Of a stretch of DNA of 64,000 bases, positions 1 through 11,448 are shown piece after piece. The notes beneath the pieces were generated by a model that saw only the letters and a list, made by a program, of their open reading frames with translations, was not told where the DNA came from and searched no databases. The translations under genes and the position numbers were made by a program. Source of the stretch: Mermis nigrescens (lineage: Eukaryota > Nematoda > Enoplea > Mermithida > Mermithidae); the NCBI GenBank assembly GCA_036768485.1, contig JAVLUZ010000151.1:1458419-1522418 (forward strand), in the 5' to 3' direction. The first letter of the stretch is position 1, and each line of letters starts with the position of its first letter.

Positions 1-104
1 CCAATGAATAGTGCTCAATTAGAAGCAACACTATTTCTGAGGCCATTTTTTTATCTTTGAATTGCATCCCCCTACAGAACTTTGGTGGCTCCCACCTAAG
101 CACC
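1..104 (+). mobile_element. MITE-A copy, 3' part only
   Basis: The sequence matches the right half of the MITE-A family, including the conserved core ending AGTGCTCAAT and the terminal CCCACCTA-like end. The left half lies outside the window. The same copy is present in the duplicate at 30460-30685. Confidence 0.7.
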
Positions 105-1463
105 TACTCTATCATATTTATTTTACAATTCACAAAACACCTACTTACTGGAGAATTTAAAAAGATATTTAAATTCTCATTCAGCTGAATCATTTTCATT
201 TCCTCTAGTATTAAATCTTATAGAGCAGAATGATGAAATTAAATCTGAGCTCAGTATTTTATATGTACATTGAAGAAACATATGTGTGAAGGTGTTGGGT
301 CTCTGTGTCTCATCCATAATAAAAGACCTTTTGAGAACAAAAAACTGAAGAAGCTAAAATAATTTTTGAAAAAAGTTTTTAGAAGGTTGATAATAGAATA
401 AAAAATTAGGAAAATGGAGTTTATTTGCTACATTGTTTTTGCACTTTCAGTCATGCAATTTATATTTCCCTATATCTACCCCAGAAACTTTCTCTCATAT
501 TACTCTATCACAGGAATTGATTGTATTCAGGTCTAAAGACAAACCAAAATATTGAGTGATGAAAACTGGTACATAGCAACCAAACCAGATCCAAGATACA
601 AATTTTGATTGTTTCCCAGAAACAACAATTTTGCAGCCAAAATGAAACTCATACAGCACATGTCAGCCTATTTTGCATCAAATAGTTGGGTGGCAGACCA
701 ATCTGATCAATCAGCCAATAAAGAATGTTCACAGAGAAAACAGAAGAAAGTGATACATGTGTCAGAATATGATGGTTCGATGAGTGTGAGTGTTACCTGA
801 AGTTCCCTGATATTTCATAACAACAAGCAATGTGATAAAATATTTTAGAACAATGTACACTAACAAAGTATACAATGTATGATATGGTTGGGTTCACAAT
901 GCCCCAAAAATTTATGTGAATATAAATGTTTTGACCCTAATCCAACTTTGTTTACTTAGTTTTAAAAAATAACATTTAAGCAATTTAGAAAAGCAAATTT
1001 CAGATAATTTTCTGGAACTTTTATAACGTTATTGTTCTTGTCTTCCAGAAATGTGAAAATTTCTGTACTGCACATCTTATTCACTGTCATTCAAGAAACT
1101 CATGGAAGAAAACAGTACTAAGCTGGACAATTTGAATTTTGCCTGAGAATGAATTGCAAGATTACCTAAGCGAGACAAATTTATAACAACTCCTTTTTAG
1201 ATGAAAAAACTTCCAATATTTTAGTCGTTTATGAGATGTAATGAGACAATGATAATAATTACCCTTAAAAGCAAAAGTTCCATAAATATGGCTTGATAAA
1301 TCATAGCATAGCAAATCAGCCTGCCAAACTAGTAAAATGTTACACAGAGTCAATCTTTTTTTTAACTGAAAGTGATTGATCCATTCTCGTAACCTTGCAT
1401 CTTATCCCAATGCTATTCTTTAAATTTCTAGTCTGGAATTTCATCAAACAATCATACATTCAG
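105..1463. other. No gene seen; duplicated AT-rich sequence
   Basis: Only short reading frames occur, and none keeps its frame in the duplicate copy at about 30690-32126. Nothing recognisable as coding or RNA. Confidence 0.5.
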
Positions 1464-1625
1464 GGGCTGGTTTCTGAAAGAAGGGGCCAAATATTATGAA
1501 GCTAACTTTAACTCAAGGGCCAGCTTACCCTGGGGCTAAATTAACCCTGGGGATAACTTAGCCCCTGTTTCTTAATAAGAGGTTGCCCTGGGGTAAAAAA
1601 GTTACCCTGGGGCTAACTGATTTTC
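1464..1625 (+). repeat. Terminal-inverted-repeat-like block, left end (Harbinger-like?)
   Basis: The block begins CAGGGGCTGGTTTCTGAA and repeats short CCCTGGGGCTAA-like units. The reverse complement of 8340-8400 begins with a very similar GGGGCCAGTTCCTGAAT and also carries GGGGCTA units. The pair could be the inverted ends of one DNA transposon enclosing the Myb/SANT-like relic. The duplicate has the same pair near 32127 and 36530. I could not define a target duplication, so the superfamily is an inference from the Myb/SANT-like gene inside. Confidence 0.4.
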
Positions 1626-1827
1626 AAGTGAAAACCGATTTTAGGCAAACAAATACCTATATGACCAAGAAACAAGGTTTACAGAATGCGTAAAAGATTG
1701 CTTTGTTTGTACAAAACACGGGCTTTATTCCCTAGCAGTACCTACATAATTCACTTAGAAATTTAGGATTATGGAATCTTAGCAGCACAGTATGGAAGTT
1801 AGTCCTGCCACTTTGAATTTGTAGTAA

Positions 1828-2538
1828 GATGAAGCAGAAGTTAACTCCAATGAAGAATTCAACAAAAGTGAGGAAGAAATTGGCTCAAAATAGCAAAAAC
1901 TCAAAAAGGCGAGACAAGACAGATTGGTCTCAAGAGGAAATAATTAGATTTGCTGAAATATGAGAAGCTTGAGGCTCAGTTTTCTTTATTGGTTAGACAT
2001 GAAACAAAGATGAATTTTTGGAATAGTTTGCTCCGTGAATTCAGGTTGGCTGGAACTATAAATTGCATTCTTCTGCAGTTGAAAGATAAATTGAAAATCA
2101 TTTTGAAAAACATAAATAGATTCAATGCTAAGATATTGAAAATCATTCTGAAAAGGATAAACTGATTCAATGCAAAGATTGAATATCTGGTGACTGTTGG
2201 TGGAAAGCCAGCTAAGCCTTCAACATAGAAATTTTGCAGAATTAAGAAAGGGATCTCTGCACTATGCTGGATTGGGCACAGGAATTGAATTCAAAAAATG
2301 CAAGATGCTAAAACACTCTCATAATGGAATTGATTTTACTGCTAGTGAAAAAGAGCCCAGTGAATATGATACGCAGAGTATTCTGAAAGAACAAATCAAT
2401 CATAACTTTATGAAAAAGAGTGCTCAAAAGAGCCCTAATGTCACAATGACTACAGGTTTGACTGAAAAGCAGCTCTGTGTACTGAAGAAACAAGAGCAAT
2501 ACCATGACAAGAAAATTGCACATATGGCATCTTTCTAA
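1828..2538 (+). pseudogene. Myb/SANT-like DNA-binding protein relic
   Basis: Pieces in more than one frame read like the Myb/SANT-like adaptor proteins carried by PIF/Harbinger transposons. There is a WSQEE motif followed by a helix containing EKLEAQFS, then a tryptophan-containing third helix (NFWNSLL) and a lysine-rich tail. The last piece, from 2197, is 113 codons and contains GLTEKQLCVLKKQEQ. Stops and frameshifts break the frame. The other copy at 32490-33450 has different breaks, so at the time of duplication the gene was less damaged than either copy is now. A coiled-coil tail survives only in the other copy, at 35036-35194. The family call rests on pattern only. Confidence 0.4.
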
Positions 2539-2559
2539 AGTAAGATGACTGATTCTCAA

Positions 2560-3972
2560 GATAACAAATGTTTTGAGCTTCTCTCACTTGATTCAGATTT
2601 TAAAACTCACTAAAAACTCCAAAAGCGGAAAATTTGAATGAGCTTTACCTAAAAAGGATTTAAAACTGCTCAAATTTAGTGTGTGCAATTAAGAAACATC
2701 TGATTTTTATAACATGTTAAACCTAAATACACTGTGGCAAATCAATTGTGAATATTTATTCCATAGATGTGCATATTCAGTGGCTCATCCACATATCAGT
2801 TAAGCTGTATCCAAAAAATTTTTGAAAGTTTTTCTAAAATTGATATTCAAGTACAAAATAGAAATTTTTGCCCTATTTTGTGAATTTCACAGAAAAACTT
2901 TAAAAATTTGGTCCATTTTGAGTAAAAAATGTTATTGGCAACAAAAGTTTTATATATCCTTTGCATGCCAATGTGGCATGAAGAGACAGATTCATAGCTA
3001 AGGTATTTTTGGTGTTCTCTCTAAAAGACTAGGCAGACTCAGTTGAAATCAGTCATTTTGTTCCATCAAATCATGAAAAATTTGTTGCCTACAAATACTA
3101 TTTTTTGAGCTAAAATGCAGCTTTCAGTTTTAAGTATGTAAAAAAATTCAAGGTACCTAAATAAATATTATCATGTAAAGATTCTAAAACAATGAAGATG
3201 GCCAGAAATGAGTAAAATTTGTATGTATCTCTTAATTATTCAGCCAATTACATATATTACAAATTTAGGACAACAAATGACCTTTATCTTCATTTAATCC
3301 ACCCCTAGATAAACTTTTGTGTTTGCTTCAGTGCAAAAGTTAGTTTGCCATCTCTTAATTTGATCATCTCACAGAAAGTTTGTTTTGTCTTTCCCTAAGT
3401 ATTGTTTCAAAGTTTGAAATTAGATTAGAAAATTCTCAGAATAATTGCTGACATTATAAGTGGGTTAGTTGCTAAAATGCCATTCCACATAGTAAAATGA
3501 CTTTAGAGCATTGCACCTATATGGCCTATTTCAGAAGATTTTTTAAAATTCTCCCCAAATTTTGTTGACAATTTACAATTATTATGGATCAAATCAATAC
3601 AATGATTGTAATCTATTAGCTAATTGTTGTTGAAAGTCAGAACAAGCTTATCTGAAACAAACTACAACTATAGTCTATCTGACAAAAACCTTGTGCATGA
3701 AAATCAATTTTAAGCAATTAGAAAGGAGCTACAAAAACGGTTTTTAGTGACTTGCTGTAATAAAATTTTGTATCACAAAACTTTTATGCTTCTCAATTGC
3801 TACGCAAAGTATCACGATTGCTGCTTCAGCTTAAACTGCTTCTGTAACCGATTTACATAATCTCAAGAATTGTGGTGATATATGCTCAGTGTTTTGTAAA
3901 ACAGATTAAAGGAATATTATCCAGTAATTTTTTTCTTCTCAGATGTGTATTTCATTAACACATCATCATATT
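2560..3972. other. No gene seen; duplicated AT-rich sequence
   Basis: The stretch aligns to about 33480-34930. No frame is preserved between the two copies and no motif is recognisable. It may be intron or internal non-coding sequence of the element containing the Myb/SANT-like relic. Confidence 0.5.
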
Positions 3973-3976
3973 TTAA

Positions 3977-4556
3977 CCCTTAATATACCATGTGTTTCCA
4001 GCAGTCGTTTTCACCATCTACTTGATTTTAGATCGAATCAATAAAATCAGATAAAAGTATATACATTTGAAAGCCCTTGTTCTCTTGATTCCAAAAATAT
4101 ATTTTTCCCTTCACAATTTTCACTTTCCGTTGAAAAAAAGGGAAAAACTATAACTAAAAAACCAACATGGCAGCCTTCAGCACATTTGAAAAAAATCAAT
4201 ACGTCGGCATTCCATTGCTCACCATAATGCTGCATTGAGCAAAGCACAATACAGCATGACTATTATGGTCTACAGAGTCAATTTAGATTCCTGCATGCAC
4301 AGTATTAGGTACATAGGTGCATTATGTGCGTACATATTTGAGTTTCACCTATGTAAATGCCTACCATTAAAATTCCAAAAAATATTGAATTTCTAAATAA
4401 CCGAAGCCTTCTACTTCATGAAACTCATAGAAAACGTGTAAAACGAGGAAAAAGGAGGATAGATGATGTTTCACGGCACAAAAATGAACTTAAAATGAAA
4501 AAATCAAGAAAAACCAGCATACTCGACCAAAAATTGAGTACACGGGAAATTAAGGG
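3977..4556. mobile_element. piggyBac-like non-autonomous element (TTAA target)
   Basis: The element is flanked by TTAA on both sides (3973-3976 and 4557-4560). Its ends are CCCTTAATATACC and, reverse-complemented, CCCTTAATTTCCCG. The duplicate copy has the uninterrupted site near 34930-34935, which proves insertion after the duplication, or precise loss from the other copy. TTAA targets and CCC-starting ends are typical of piggyBac. The short frames inside look non-coding. Confidence 0.75.
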
Positions 4557-4656
4557 TTAAGAGATACGGCTTATTTGTTGCACATTATATAGGATGCAGT
4601 GAAAAATCCATGAAATTTAGTTTCAACTCAAAATATTAATCTTAAGGTGTCACAGC

Positions 4657-4847
4657 CACACATGAATGTGGGAGTGGGGTTGGGGTGGTTATGCATCCAC
4701 CCAGAAGTTGAAATACCCCCCCCCCTCCAGAAATCGAAATACCCCCCAGAATTCAAATTTTGAAAATTGTTTTTCTGCTTTTTTAACAATTTTTTGATGC
4801 CATTGGATGGTGCTCAATGAGAAACGTCAAAAAATGGTGTTTTTTGC
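4657..4847 (+). mobile_element. MITE-A copy, 5' part, truncated
   Basis: It begins CACACATG directly after GTCACAGC and runs through the C-rich segment and the GATGCCATTGGATGGTGC core. Family similarity ends abruptly at about 4847, where Polinton-derived sequence begins. The missing 3' half suggests that a rearrangement or a second insertion replaced it. Confidence 0.7.
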
Positions 4848-5210
4848 TTATTTATAGTTTTTAGATTAGAACGTTTGTCATGGATGAGGTGATGTGCTCA
4901 TTGAGGTTTTTTATGTAAAGATTTGCATAATAAAATTTGGCATCTGGGCTTAGAAATTCCCATAACTTGAAAAGTGTGCTCAATTTGCCTCTTTGTAGAT
5001 ATTCTGTTATATACTCTGAAAAGTGCCAAATGGTGTGTTAATCAATTTCTAGCAATGTTCGCCTATATTGTTAGCTCATTTTTGGCCAAAAATACGCACC
5101 AAGTGCAGCGTCAGAAAAGTACGTGTATTGAGACAAACAGTGCAACACATGATTGGAAAAACACTGTCCAACCTCCATTTTCTAAAATTCGCAAGAGACA
5201 AAATCATTAT

Positions 5211-6249
5211 TTATACTTTTAGCACATTAGAGACCCATGAATTGAATTTGGGCAGGTAGACCCTCCAGCGTACCAAATATTCAGTTTTTGCTCCTCTTTT
5301 TCACATTTTCATAATTTTATCAATAATGAACATATTGTCAGTGGAAACATTAATTATTTGCACTTCGGGTTTGTAAAAAATGCCACCTAGGTTTTTGCCC
5401 ATTTGGTCTTCTAAAACATAGACGGGTGGGGTTCTAGCACATCCTTATTTAACTACAAATTACTCCTCGGTCCAATTGGGCCAGAACCCTTTTTGAATGC
5501 ACGTTTTACTTTACTTATTCTGACTTTGTTGTCAATTTTGAATTTGAATTCAGTTTGATTATTGCCCAGTAAGGCGGAATGCTCTGTTGAATATTTCATG
5601 CTCGTTCTTAGCCGTCACATTTGCCGGAAACATACCTATTGTTCTATGAAATGAATTGTTGTAAGTTTTCATAATTTTTGGCAAAATGTCAATATGCTTG
5701 TACGTGTTGCTTGTAGTAAAATACCTCAACATGCGTTGTTTGAGTGTTCTATTAAAACGCTCTACTACAGATACTTTCATTTCACTCTTAGTGGTGAAAA
5801 AATCAACAGATTATGATTTCAAAAATTTATAAAACTCATGGTTTACAAATTCTTCTCCTGCATCTGTTTGTAGCTTATAGGTTTTGCAGCCAAATGATGC
5901 AAAAATGCATTTAGAAGCCTCAACAATATCTTTAAAATTTTTGCTATTCAGTGAAATAGACCATGCGTACTTTTAGAAAATGTCTATGCAGTTGAGTAGG
6001 TACTTAAAATTTGTTGTGGTTGGCTCTCAATTGGAGGTCGGCCAAGTCAGCCTGCCACTGTTTGTCTGTGCTGCTCACTAGGACTTTGTTTCGAGAATAA
6101 CACTTGACTGCAGGTTTGTATAAAGTGTAGGTAGGTTGTTTTTTCAGCCATGATTTTACCTGTTTCAATTTGGTGGTCAAGCAAATTTTTTCCACTCGAA
6201 TGTAAAGTTGGTTGATGCCTGTGAACCCGCTTTGCGGGGTGTAGTACAA
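5211..6249 (-). pseudogene. Polinton retrovirus-like integrase, broken
   Basis: The gene would insert the element into host DNA by DDE strand transfer. Reading down from 6249, a zinc-binding/linker region starts at LYYTPQSGF. The catalytic core carries the first Asp in QADLADL, the second in QTDAGEEF and the Glu in VVERFNR. A basic SH3-like segment follows (KFKIDNKVRISK), and a C-terminal chromodomain-like segment ends near EYLVRWRVYLPKFNSW. In-frame stops interrupt the core near 5969 and 5812, and frameshifts lie near 5475 and 5300. All catalytic residues remain recognisable, so decay is recent or mild. The first codons before 6249 are not identified. Polinton integrases with a C-terminal chromodomain are well known. 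Confidence 0.85.
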
Positions 6250-6435
6250 TTTTTCAGTATTCTATCTATTTCCATTTTTTTCAATTTTATTTATTTATTT
6301 ATTAACATTACAACACAATTTACATGATAATTGATTCAATTTTCATACAAATTCTCCCACATGTTTTTCCATTTATGTCAACCAACAACCATAGACTACA
6401 TATAGTATCAATATCTTTATTCAGAATTGTTTGCT

Positions 6436-6630
6436 TTATATTTTGAGCAAAGACCCAGAATGCATTGCGTTTATCAATTTTGCGTTGCTCTTTTTAAACC
6501 CTTTGCTCATGAATCTCCAGAAACATGAGCCTATATTTTGAACATTTTTGACACTCAAGTAGCAGTTGTTTGCTTTTTCAACAAGCCTCTGAACAAAATG
6601 ATGATACACGAGTTTGCCAGGAGAAGACAT
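6436..6630 (-). CDS. Small basic hypothetical protein in Polinton fragment
   Basis: This is an open frame of 64 codons starting MSSPGKLVYHHFVQRL, upstream of the integrase on the same strand. It is rich in Lys and Asn, with two Cys and no recognised motif. Its place between the integrase and the zinc-ribbon-like frame fits a small Polinton accessory gene, but chance cannot be excluded. Confidence 0.3.
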   Translation of the reverse strand: MSSPGKLVYHHFVQRLVEKANNCYLSVKNVQNIGSCFWRFMSKGFKKSNAKLINAMHSGSLLKI

Positions 6631-6691
6631 TGTTGATTGTAATGTACATATATAATATACCTGGTGCGCACCCTTATTTATATATGTACTT

Positions 6692-6876
6692 TTAGTAGGT
6701 AGCTTTGGCCTTTCCCTCCTTGGCCTGCTGCTTGGTGTAGCGCTTCAGGACGCATTGCCCTGCTTCTTGCATGGGCCTATTAAATCCGGAGCATTTGGAA
6801 CACATTTGTATATTCAAGTAACACCTGCCTGCATTTGTTACAAAAAAATCCGTTTCAGAACTATTTTTCTGACAAA
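6692..6876 (-). CDS. Zinc-ribbon-like small protein, partial
   Basis: An open frame of about 60 codons ends at a stop at 6692. It contains an FC start segment, then AGRCYLNIQMCSKCSGF, then a basic tail KRYTKQQAKEGKAKATY. The spacing of Cys residues around a Gly-Arg turn resembles short zinc-ribbon proteins found in Polintons and large DNA viruses. There is no Met near the open end, so the start is lost or lies in another exon. The basic C-terminus fits a nucleic-acid-binding role. This is an inference from composition and context. Confidence 0.4.
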
Positions 6877-7218
6877 ATTAGCATAGGTAGATCATTGGGG
6901 GAACATGAGGCGCTCCAGATTTCTGCTACATAGCTCTAAAGGCGGTCGAATTGACCTCCCATAGGGCTTATTTTCTCCTTGTGTAAAGGGCAATTTTTTG
7001 ATTTCTCTCAATTCTTCCATTTTTTGTTGGAAATTTGTACTTAGTTTAAAACCTTTTTACAATGTTCTTATTTATAGACTTTCCCGCAGAACTTTTTCCC
7101 AGGAAACTTTTTATCCGATTTGAGTTTATTTTGTTGTTATTGTTTATGAGTACATACGGCTTTTTTGTTATCAACTGTTTTGTTGTTGTTGTTACTTTTT
7201 AATTAAATTTAGGAATAA

Positions 7219-7816
7219 TATGGATTCACAACAAGCGACAAATCATGCCTTATTTTTACTTAAAAATTATATTAGCAATAAATTTATATTTAAAATTTAA
7301 TGCCACTATTGATAATAATTTCAAAAACCAAATCATTGATGCCAAATTCGAATTTACAAGCCAACCGCTGGACATTGATGTTGACTGACTCTGTTTATTT
7401 GCCACATTCCAAAAGTTTATTGAAAGAAATTTTGGGACACTTTGTCGTTTCTGAGCATATGTTATGAATAATGATAATAGTGAGTAAATAATGGAAAGAA
7501 AAATGGAGCACAATCAAAAGTTTACAATCATATCATCATACACTTATTGCATTTTTCTAAAGTTTCCAAAAGCGCTATAGCTAAATATTTTTGGCCTAAA
7601 CTAGACGTAGAGTATAGGATGAAACTAGCCAAAAATGACTTTAAATCTATTCAGCATTTTTTGCAGCACATTAGCAAATGCATTACTTTAAATCACGTCA
7701 ATGCTTTAATGAATTTATGGGACAATTTTAGCATTGAGGCAAAAGAATACTTTGCTAATTTATACAAAAAATTTATAGATAATTACGTGGTTTTTGATAT
7801 AATGCTACAGAACTAA
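7219..7816 (+). pseudogene. Unidentified Polinton gene, frameshifted
   Basis: Three collinear pieces in different frames read as one protein of roughly 190 residues. The first begins MDSQQATNHALFLLKN at 7219, a middle piece contains FATFQKFIERNF, and the last is an 89-codon frame at 7547-7816 ending YVVFDIMLQN. The composition (Phe, Lys, Asn, few low-complexity runs) is more protein-like than the surroundings. It lies opposite the integrase. I do not recognise the family. A structural or packaging protein is possible but unsupported. Confidence 0.4.
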
Positions 7817-7984
7817 TAAAAGTTGACTATTGGTCGGCAAAAATGCCTTGGCTACTGCACCTTGACGCGGTGGCCAAGTATCACAGTAGTCTTACCTTAT
7901 CTTCTTCTTCTTTACACCAGGCATGCCTGAAAAATAAGTAATACTTTACACTGCATAAAATAACTAAAACTTTACACTACAGAC

Positions 7985-8276
7985 TGCTTAAGCTTATAGG
8001 GCACCATCCCCAGGCTTGGGGGCACCATCCTCAAGGCTTAAGAGTACCTCTGGCTAGAAAATCAATAATTTTTGAGTTTCCCAGGAAACTCCATTTCCCT
8101 CCACCGAGGACCCCCAGACAGGTCTGGACAGGTCCCCCTCCTCAAGCATGCCCGGGACTGCCCAGTCACACACCCCCTTGCCCCCCAGCCCCAACCTCAG
8201 GGAGCACGCCCGCCTATGCTTAAGCATAGGGTATCTTATATCATGTGTTCCCAGGGTGATCCGCTTAACTACTATC
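7985..8276. other. GC-rich island with small repeats and a palindrome
   Basis: The composition is far richer in C than the neighbours. GGCACCATCCCCAGGCTT is followed about 20 bp later by a near copy, and a perfect 16-bp palindrome CTATGCTTAAGCATAG lies at 8214-8229. Open frames on both strands here are a by-product of few stop codons. The stretch is absent from the other duplication copy. Confidence 0.5.
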
Positions 8277-8423
8277 AAGACATTGAGCTCTGGGACTAAG
8301 TGGAGAAAGGCTAACTTCAAACACTAAGCCCCGTGCTAGCTAGCCTCAGACATAGCCCCAGGGCTATTTTAGCCCCTCATTCAGGAACTGGCCCCAGGAG
8401 TGCCACAAAAAGATAAACATATG

Positions 8424-8690
8424 CTTTTTCTAATACGGAAGAAAAGGTTGGAACAGAGATAGATTTGCTGGACTTTAGGCAAACAAAAATGGAAGCTTAC
8501 ATGGCTCTGGCATCACTGGCAAGGAAATATCTAAGCCCTTCACCCACAAGTACCATGAGTGAACAATTGTCCAGTAAGTGGCAATAGTTGCTCAAATTCG
8601 CATTCTCATTTGCTGTCTGAGCAATTAGAAATGCTAGTGTATTTGGCAAAGAACTCGAAGATATTTATTCACAAAAAAATGAAAAATTTT
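8424..8690 (+). pseudogene. hAT transposase C-terminal dimerisation domain, left copy
   Basis: Two frames together read as the C-terminal hAT dimerisation domain. One segment contains MEAYMALASLARKYL. A Ser-Glu motif follows (MSEQLSS) where hAT proteins usually have SER, then SGNSCSNSHSHLLSEQLEMLVYL, which matches the usual run of AG, R..L, PE and ML. A frameshift lies near 8575. Only this domain remains; no BED finger or catalytic core is visible upstream. The same relic is in the other copy at 36544-36830, where PEQLEML is better preserved. Confidence 0.65.
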
Positions 8691-9292
8691 AGTGCTGTAA
8701 ATGTTGAAGAACTCATCATTGACCTAGCATCTACATACATAGCTTGTTTAAAGGATGTCTTCCATAATTATATTAATTTAATAAACTTTTGCTTGCCAAG
8801 GTCTGCAAAGGTGCATGAAAATAAAATGATCAGTAATCATAACAATCTGAACCAATGCCATTGTCAGAGAGCTTAGCTCACTAGCTTCAATTTTACACTA
8901 ATTGGCGAATTTATTAAACAAATTTTAAGCAAATTTTTAAAGGAATAATCTATAAACATAATACAAAACAGCAAGAAAAGTTTAGACAATCCATAAAATT
9001 GATGACAAAATGATTGTTAATAGTGTAACACTATATAGGAATATATAAATCTGTGCATTGAGATTATATCTGCAGCAAACTTTATAAGGAGCACGTTCTC
9101 TACAATATCTAGTTCCTAAAATTTATGAATAAAGTCTTGCAAAATTAATCTTAATCTATGCCAAATTCTTCTGCACCCAGCATATACATCTACATCTACT
9201 CGGACATCCCATCCTCATGATCTTCATCTGTCTAGTTAGCATACCTGGAGTTTTATGCACTTTTGCAGTAATTATAAATTTTTTGTTAATAG

Positions 9293-9772
9293 ATGGATAG
9301 AGCTAATGATGTAAATGTTCAATTGGCAGGATTTGTCAATGAGCTTAGAGCTCATTATGACCAGGTCAAATTCATGCATTGGTTCAGGGAGGATCTGGCC
9401 AAGCCAGCTGTTGACCAAAGCATATGGGATTGGCTTAGTCCAGAAGCCAAAGATTGGTAAGGCTCGGTATTTATGACCAAATATAAATTCCAGAGCTACC
9501 TGTGGAATCTCCTCCTGAACCAAGGGATACCAGCCAGTTTTGTTGCAAACCAGTTGCACAAAAGTTTGCCCTTGGAAGCAAAAGTATTCTGGGATAGAAT
9601 TATACCAGAAGAAATCACTGGTCTGGTGGACAAGCTAGCAGAAATGGACTACCAACTGCCAGGAAGCAGTGATGACAAATGTGATGACTGGAATGTCTTG
9701 TTTTATAATGGTAATGTGGAGGCATATTTTTCCTTAAATACATTAGTGAATGGACTTTTCCAAATCAAATGA
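9293..9772 (+). pseudogene. Unidentified protein of about 159 codons, one internal stop
   Basis: The frame starts MDRANDVNVQLAGFVN just after a TTAATAG that looks like a splice acceptor. It continues in a single frame to 9772, interrupted once by TAA at 9458. The other copy (37432-37870) has the same TAA, so the stop predates the duplication, unless the TAA is removed by splicing: a GTAAG lies across it and an AG 44 bp later, but joining them creates another stop. Residues after the stop, such as NLLLNQGIPASFVANQLHKSLPLEAKVFW, are almost identical between copies. I do not recognise the family. Confidence 0.45.
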
Positions 9773-10512
9773 CAAAATCAAAACTATTAACTCAAATTCT
9801 TGTAAAAATTATGCAGCAAACATTTAAAATAATTATAAATTGACTTATATACCATAGGTCCCTATCTCACTTCCATAATCTAGATCATTAAGACTAGAGA
9901 TCAAAAAATAATTTACGATCCATGCCCATGGACCCTGAATAAACAATACCTTGTGTTTGAGTAAAAATTAGGGATTGTGAAGTAATTTCAAACTCACAAC
10001 CAACCTCACCACTATAATATTCAGATAAGGTTTATAAGTGATCACAAAGAGAAGTTATGATACTTAAGTTGACACCAACCTCATTACCCTGATGACACGC
10101 ATCTTGTTTACTGTCAAGAAAACCCAAGGTCCATGAACTTTTTCAAATTACATGCATGTAGAATAATTTTTCTAAATTATCTGTTGATTGATTAAGAAAT
10201 AAAATTATTTGTACTTAATAAGTGACAGTTTCTTACATTACTTTAATCTTAAAGACATTAAATGAATTGTAAGTAATGAACCCTAATATAATAAATAGCA
10301 CAATGATTATGTTAAAACTTTATTTAACTTTCAAATATTTGACCATTTTGCTATTACTATTTGACTAGTGCCTTAGAGAAACATGTAGGTACCAATCTGA
10401 TTCCAAACCATCTTGATAATCGCTGTACCCTTCATTCACTATACTATTTGTGATTTCATTAATCATGTGTTATATCTTTTTCTATGCAATTCTACACCAA
10501 TCATTCTAAAAG

Positions 10513-10839
10513 TTGATAATGAAGAGCATAAAGACACAACCGCAACCTAGCAGCAATACAATGAAGGACAACAGATTCAGCTATAGAAACTATCATGGAT
10601 CAATGACTTCCCTTCCCCACTACAAAAGACCACCTGGGTCTCCTGAGTTCTTCATTAAGGTTGGGAGGAGTGTAATGAAAATTGATACACTAAGCAAATT
10701 AAAACAACAAAGAATGAATCCACAAGTAAAAAACAAAAGTTACAAGATGCATAGTGAACAAAACACATTTTTTGCTATTTTGCTGATGAACATCTATTCT
10801 AAAATTTCCTTCAAATCTATTAATATGAAACTGTTTTGA
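10513..10839 (+). CDS. Hypothetical 108-codon frame, shared with the other copy
   Basis: The segment MKSIKTQPQPSSNTMKDN and the Pro-rich HYKRPPGSPEFF are conserved in the duplicate at 38653-38795, where an early stop follows. It has no recognised domain. The frame may be a terminal exon of a lost gene, or chance. Confidence 0.3.
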   Translation: MIMKSIKTQPQPSSNTMKDNRFSYRNYHGSMTSLPHYKRPPGSPEFFIKVGRSVMKIDTLSKLKQQRMNPQVKNKSYKMHSEQNTFFAILLMNIYSKISFKSINMKLF

Positions 10840-11205
10840 ATATATCATCCACAATTTGTATTTGAAGCACTGTGATAATATGGTTGATGTTTGTTTTAAG
10901 TTGAATCAAATTTATGAGGATGATGAAGATTTGTTGATTATATTGCTCCTTTATATGATCGTATTGATTTGTATAGATTGAAAATGATATGCCATGCATC
11001 TAATATCAATTGGCAAACTGTAAATTATTTGTGTTTAAAGAAAATTACATTGTGTAATTGTGACAACTTCTTTCTGACTCCTTCTTTCCAATAAAATCAA
11101 AAAGAATTTACTTAGCACAAAGAAGCAACTTTCAATTTTTGTTTGGAAAACAAAAAATGTGCCCTAAGAAATGGGTTTTTATGATATTTAAGAAGGGGGG
11201 CTTAT

Positions 11206-11448
11206 CACACATGGGCATGGGGGGTATGCACCTCCCTTAGAAGTTGAAATACCCCTTCCCCAGAAGTCAAAATATCCCCCCAGAAAGAATTTTTGCACTT
11301 TTAGCAAATTTTTGATGTCATTGGATAATGCTCAATGAGAAACGTCAAAAAATTGTGTTTGTTTCACCATACAACCACTTTTAAGACAATTTTTTGACCT
11401 TTAAGAATTTTTTCACCCCCTTCAGAATTTTGGTGCTGCCCACCTATG
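11206..11448 (+). mobile_element. MITE-A copy
   Basis: It begins CACACATGGGCATGGGG and ends GCCCACCTATG. The other duplication copy near 39345 lacks it, so this is a real insertion. The right flank is GTTACAAT and the left flank GGGCTTAT; the 8-bp target duplication has decayed or was altered. Confidence 0.85.

Larger units (their letters stand above)
1..4656. repeat. Segmental duplication, left copy, block A
   Basis: This block aligns along its length to 30583-35033, with many substitutions and small indels but the same order. It starts inside a MITE-A copy, so the duplication probably continues left of the window. It differs from the other copy by a TTAA-flanked insertion at 3977-4556, and it lacks the MITE-A copy found at 33119-33377. 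The similarity stops at 4656, where another MITE-A begins. Confidence 0.9.
4848..7984. mobile_element. Polinton (Maverick) fragment
   Basis: This stretch occurs only in the left copy of the duplication. It contains a Polinton-type integrase on the minus strand, a small zinc-ribbon-like frame on the minus strand, and a broken frame on the plus strand. No terminal inverted repeat, ATPase, capsid or polymerase gene is visible here, so it is a partial element. It is joined to a truncated MITE-A on the left and to GC-rich sequence on the right. Confidence 0.7.

Noticed and set aside
8054..8320. Overlapping open frames on both strands in the GC-rich island
   Set aside because: Few stop codons are expected at this composition. 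The frames are Pro/Gly-rich with no motif, and one runs into duplicated sequence.
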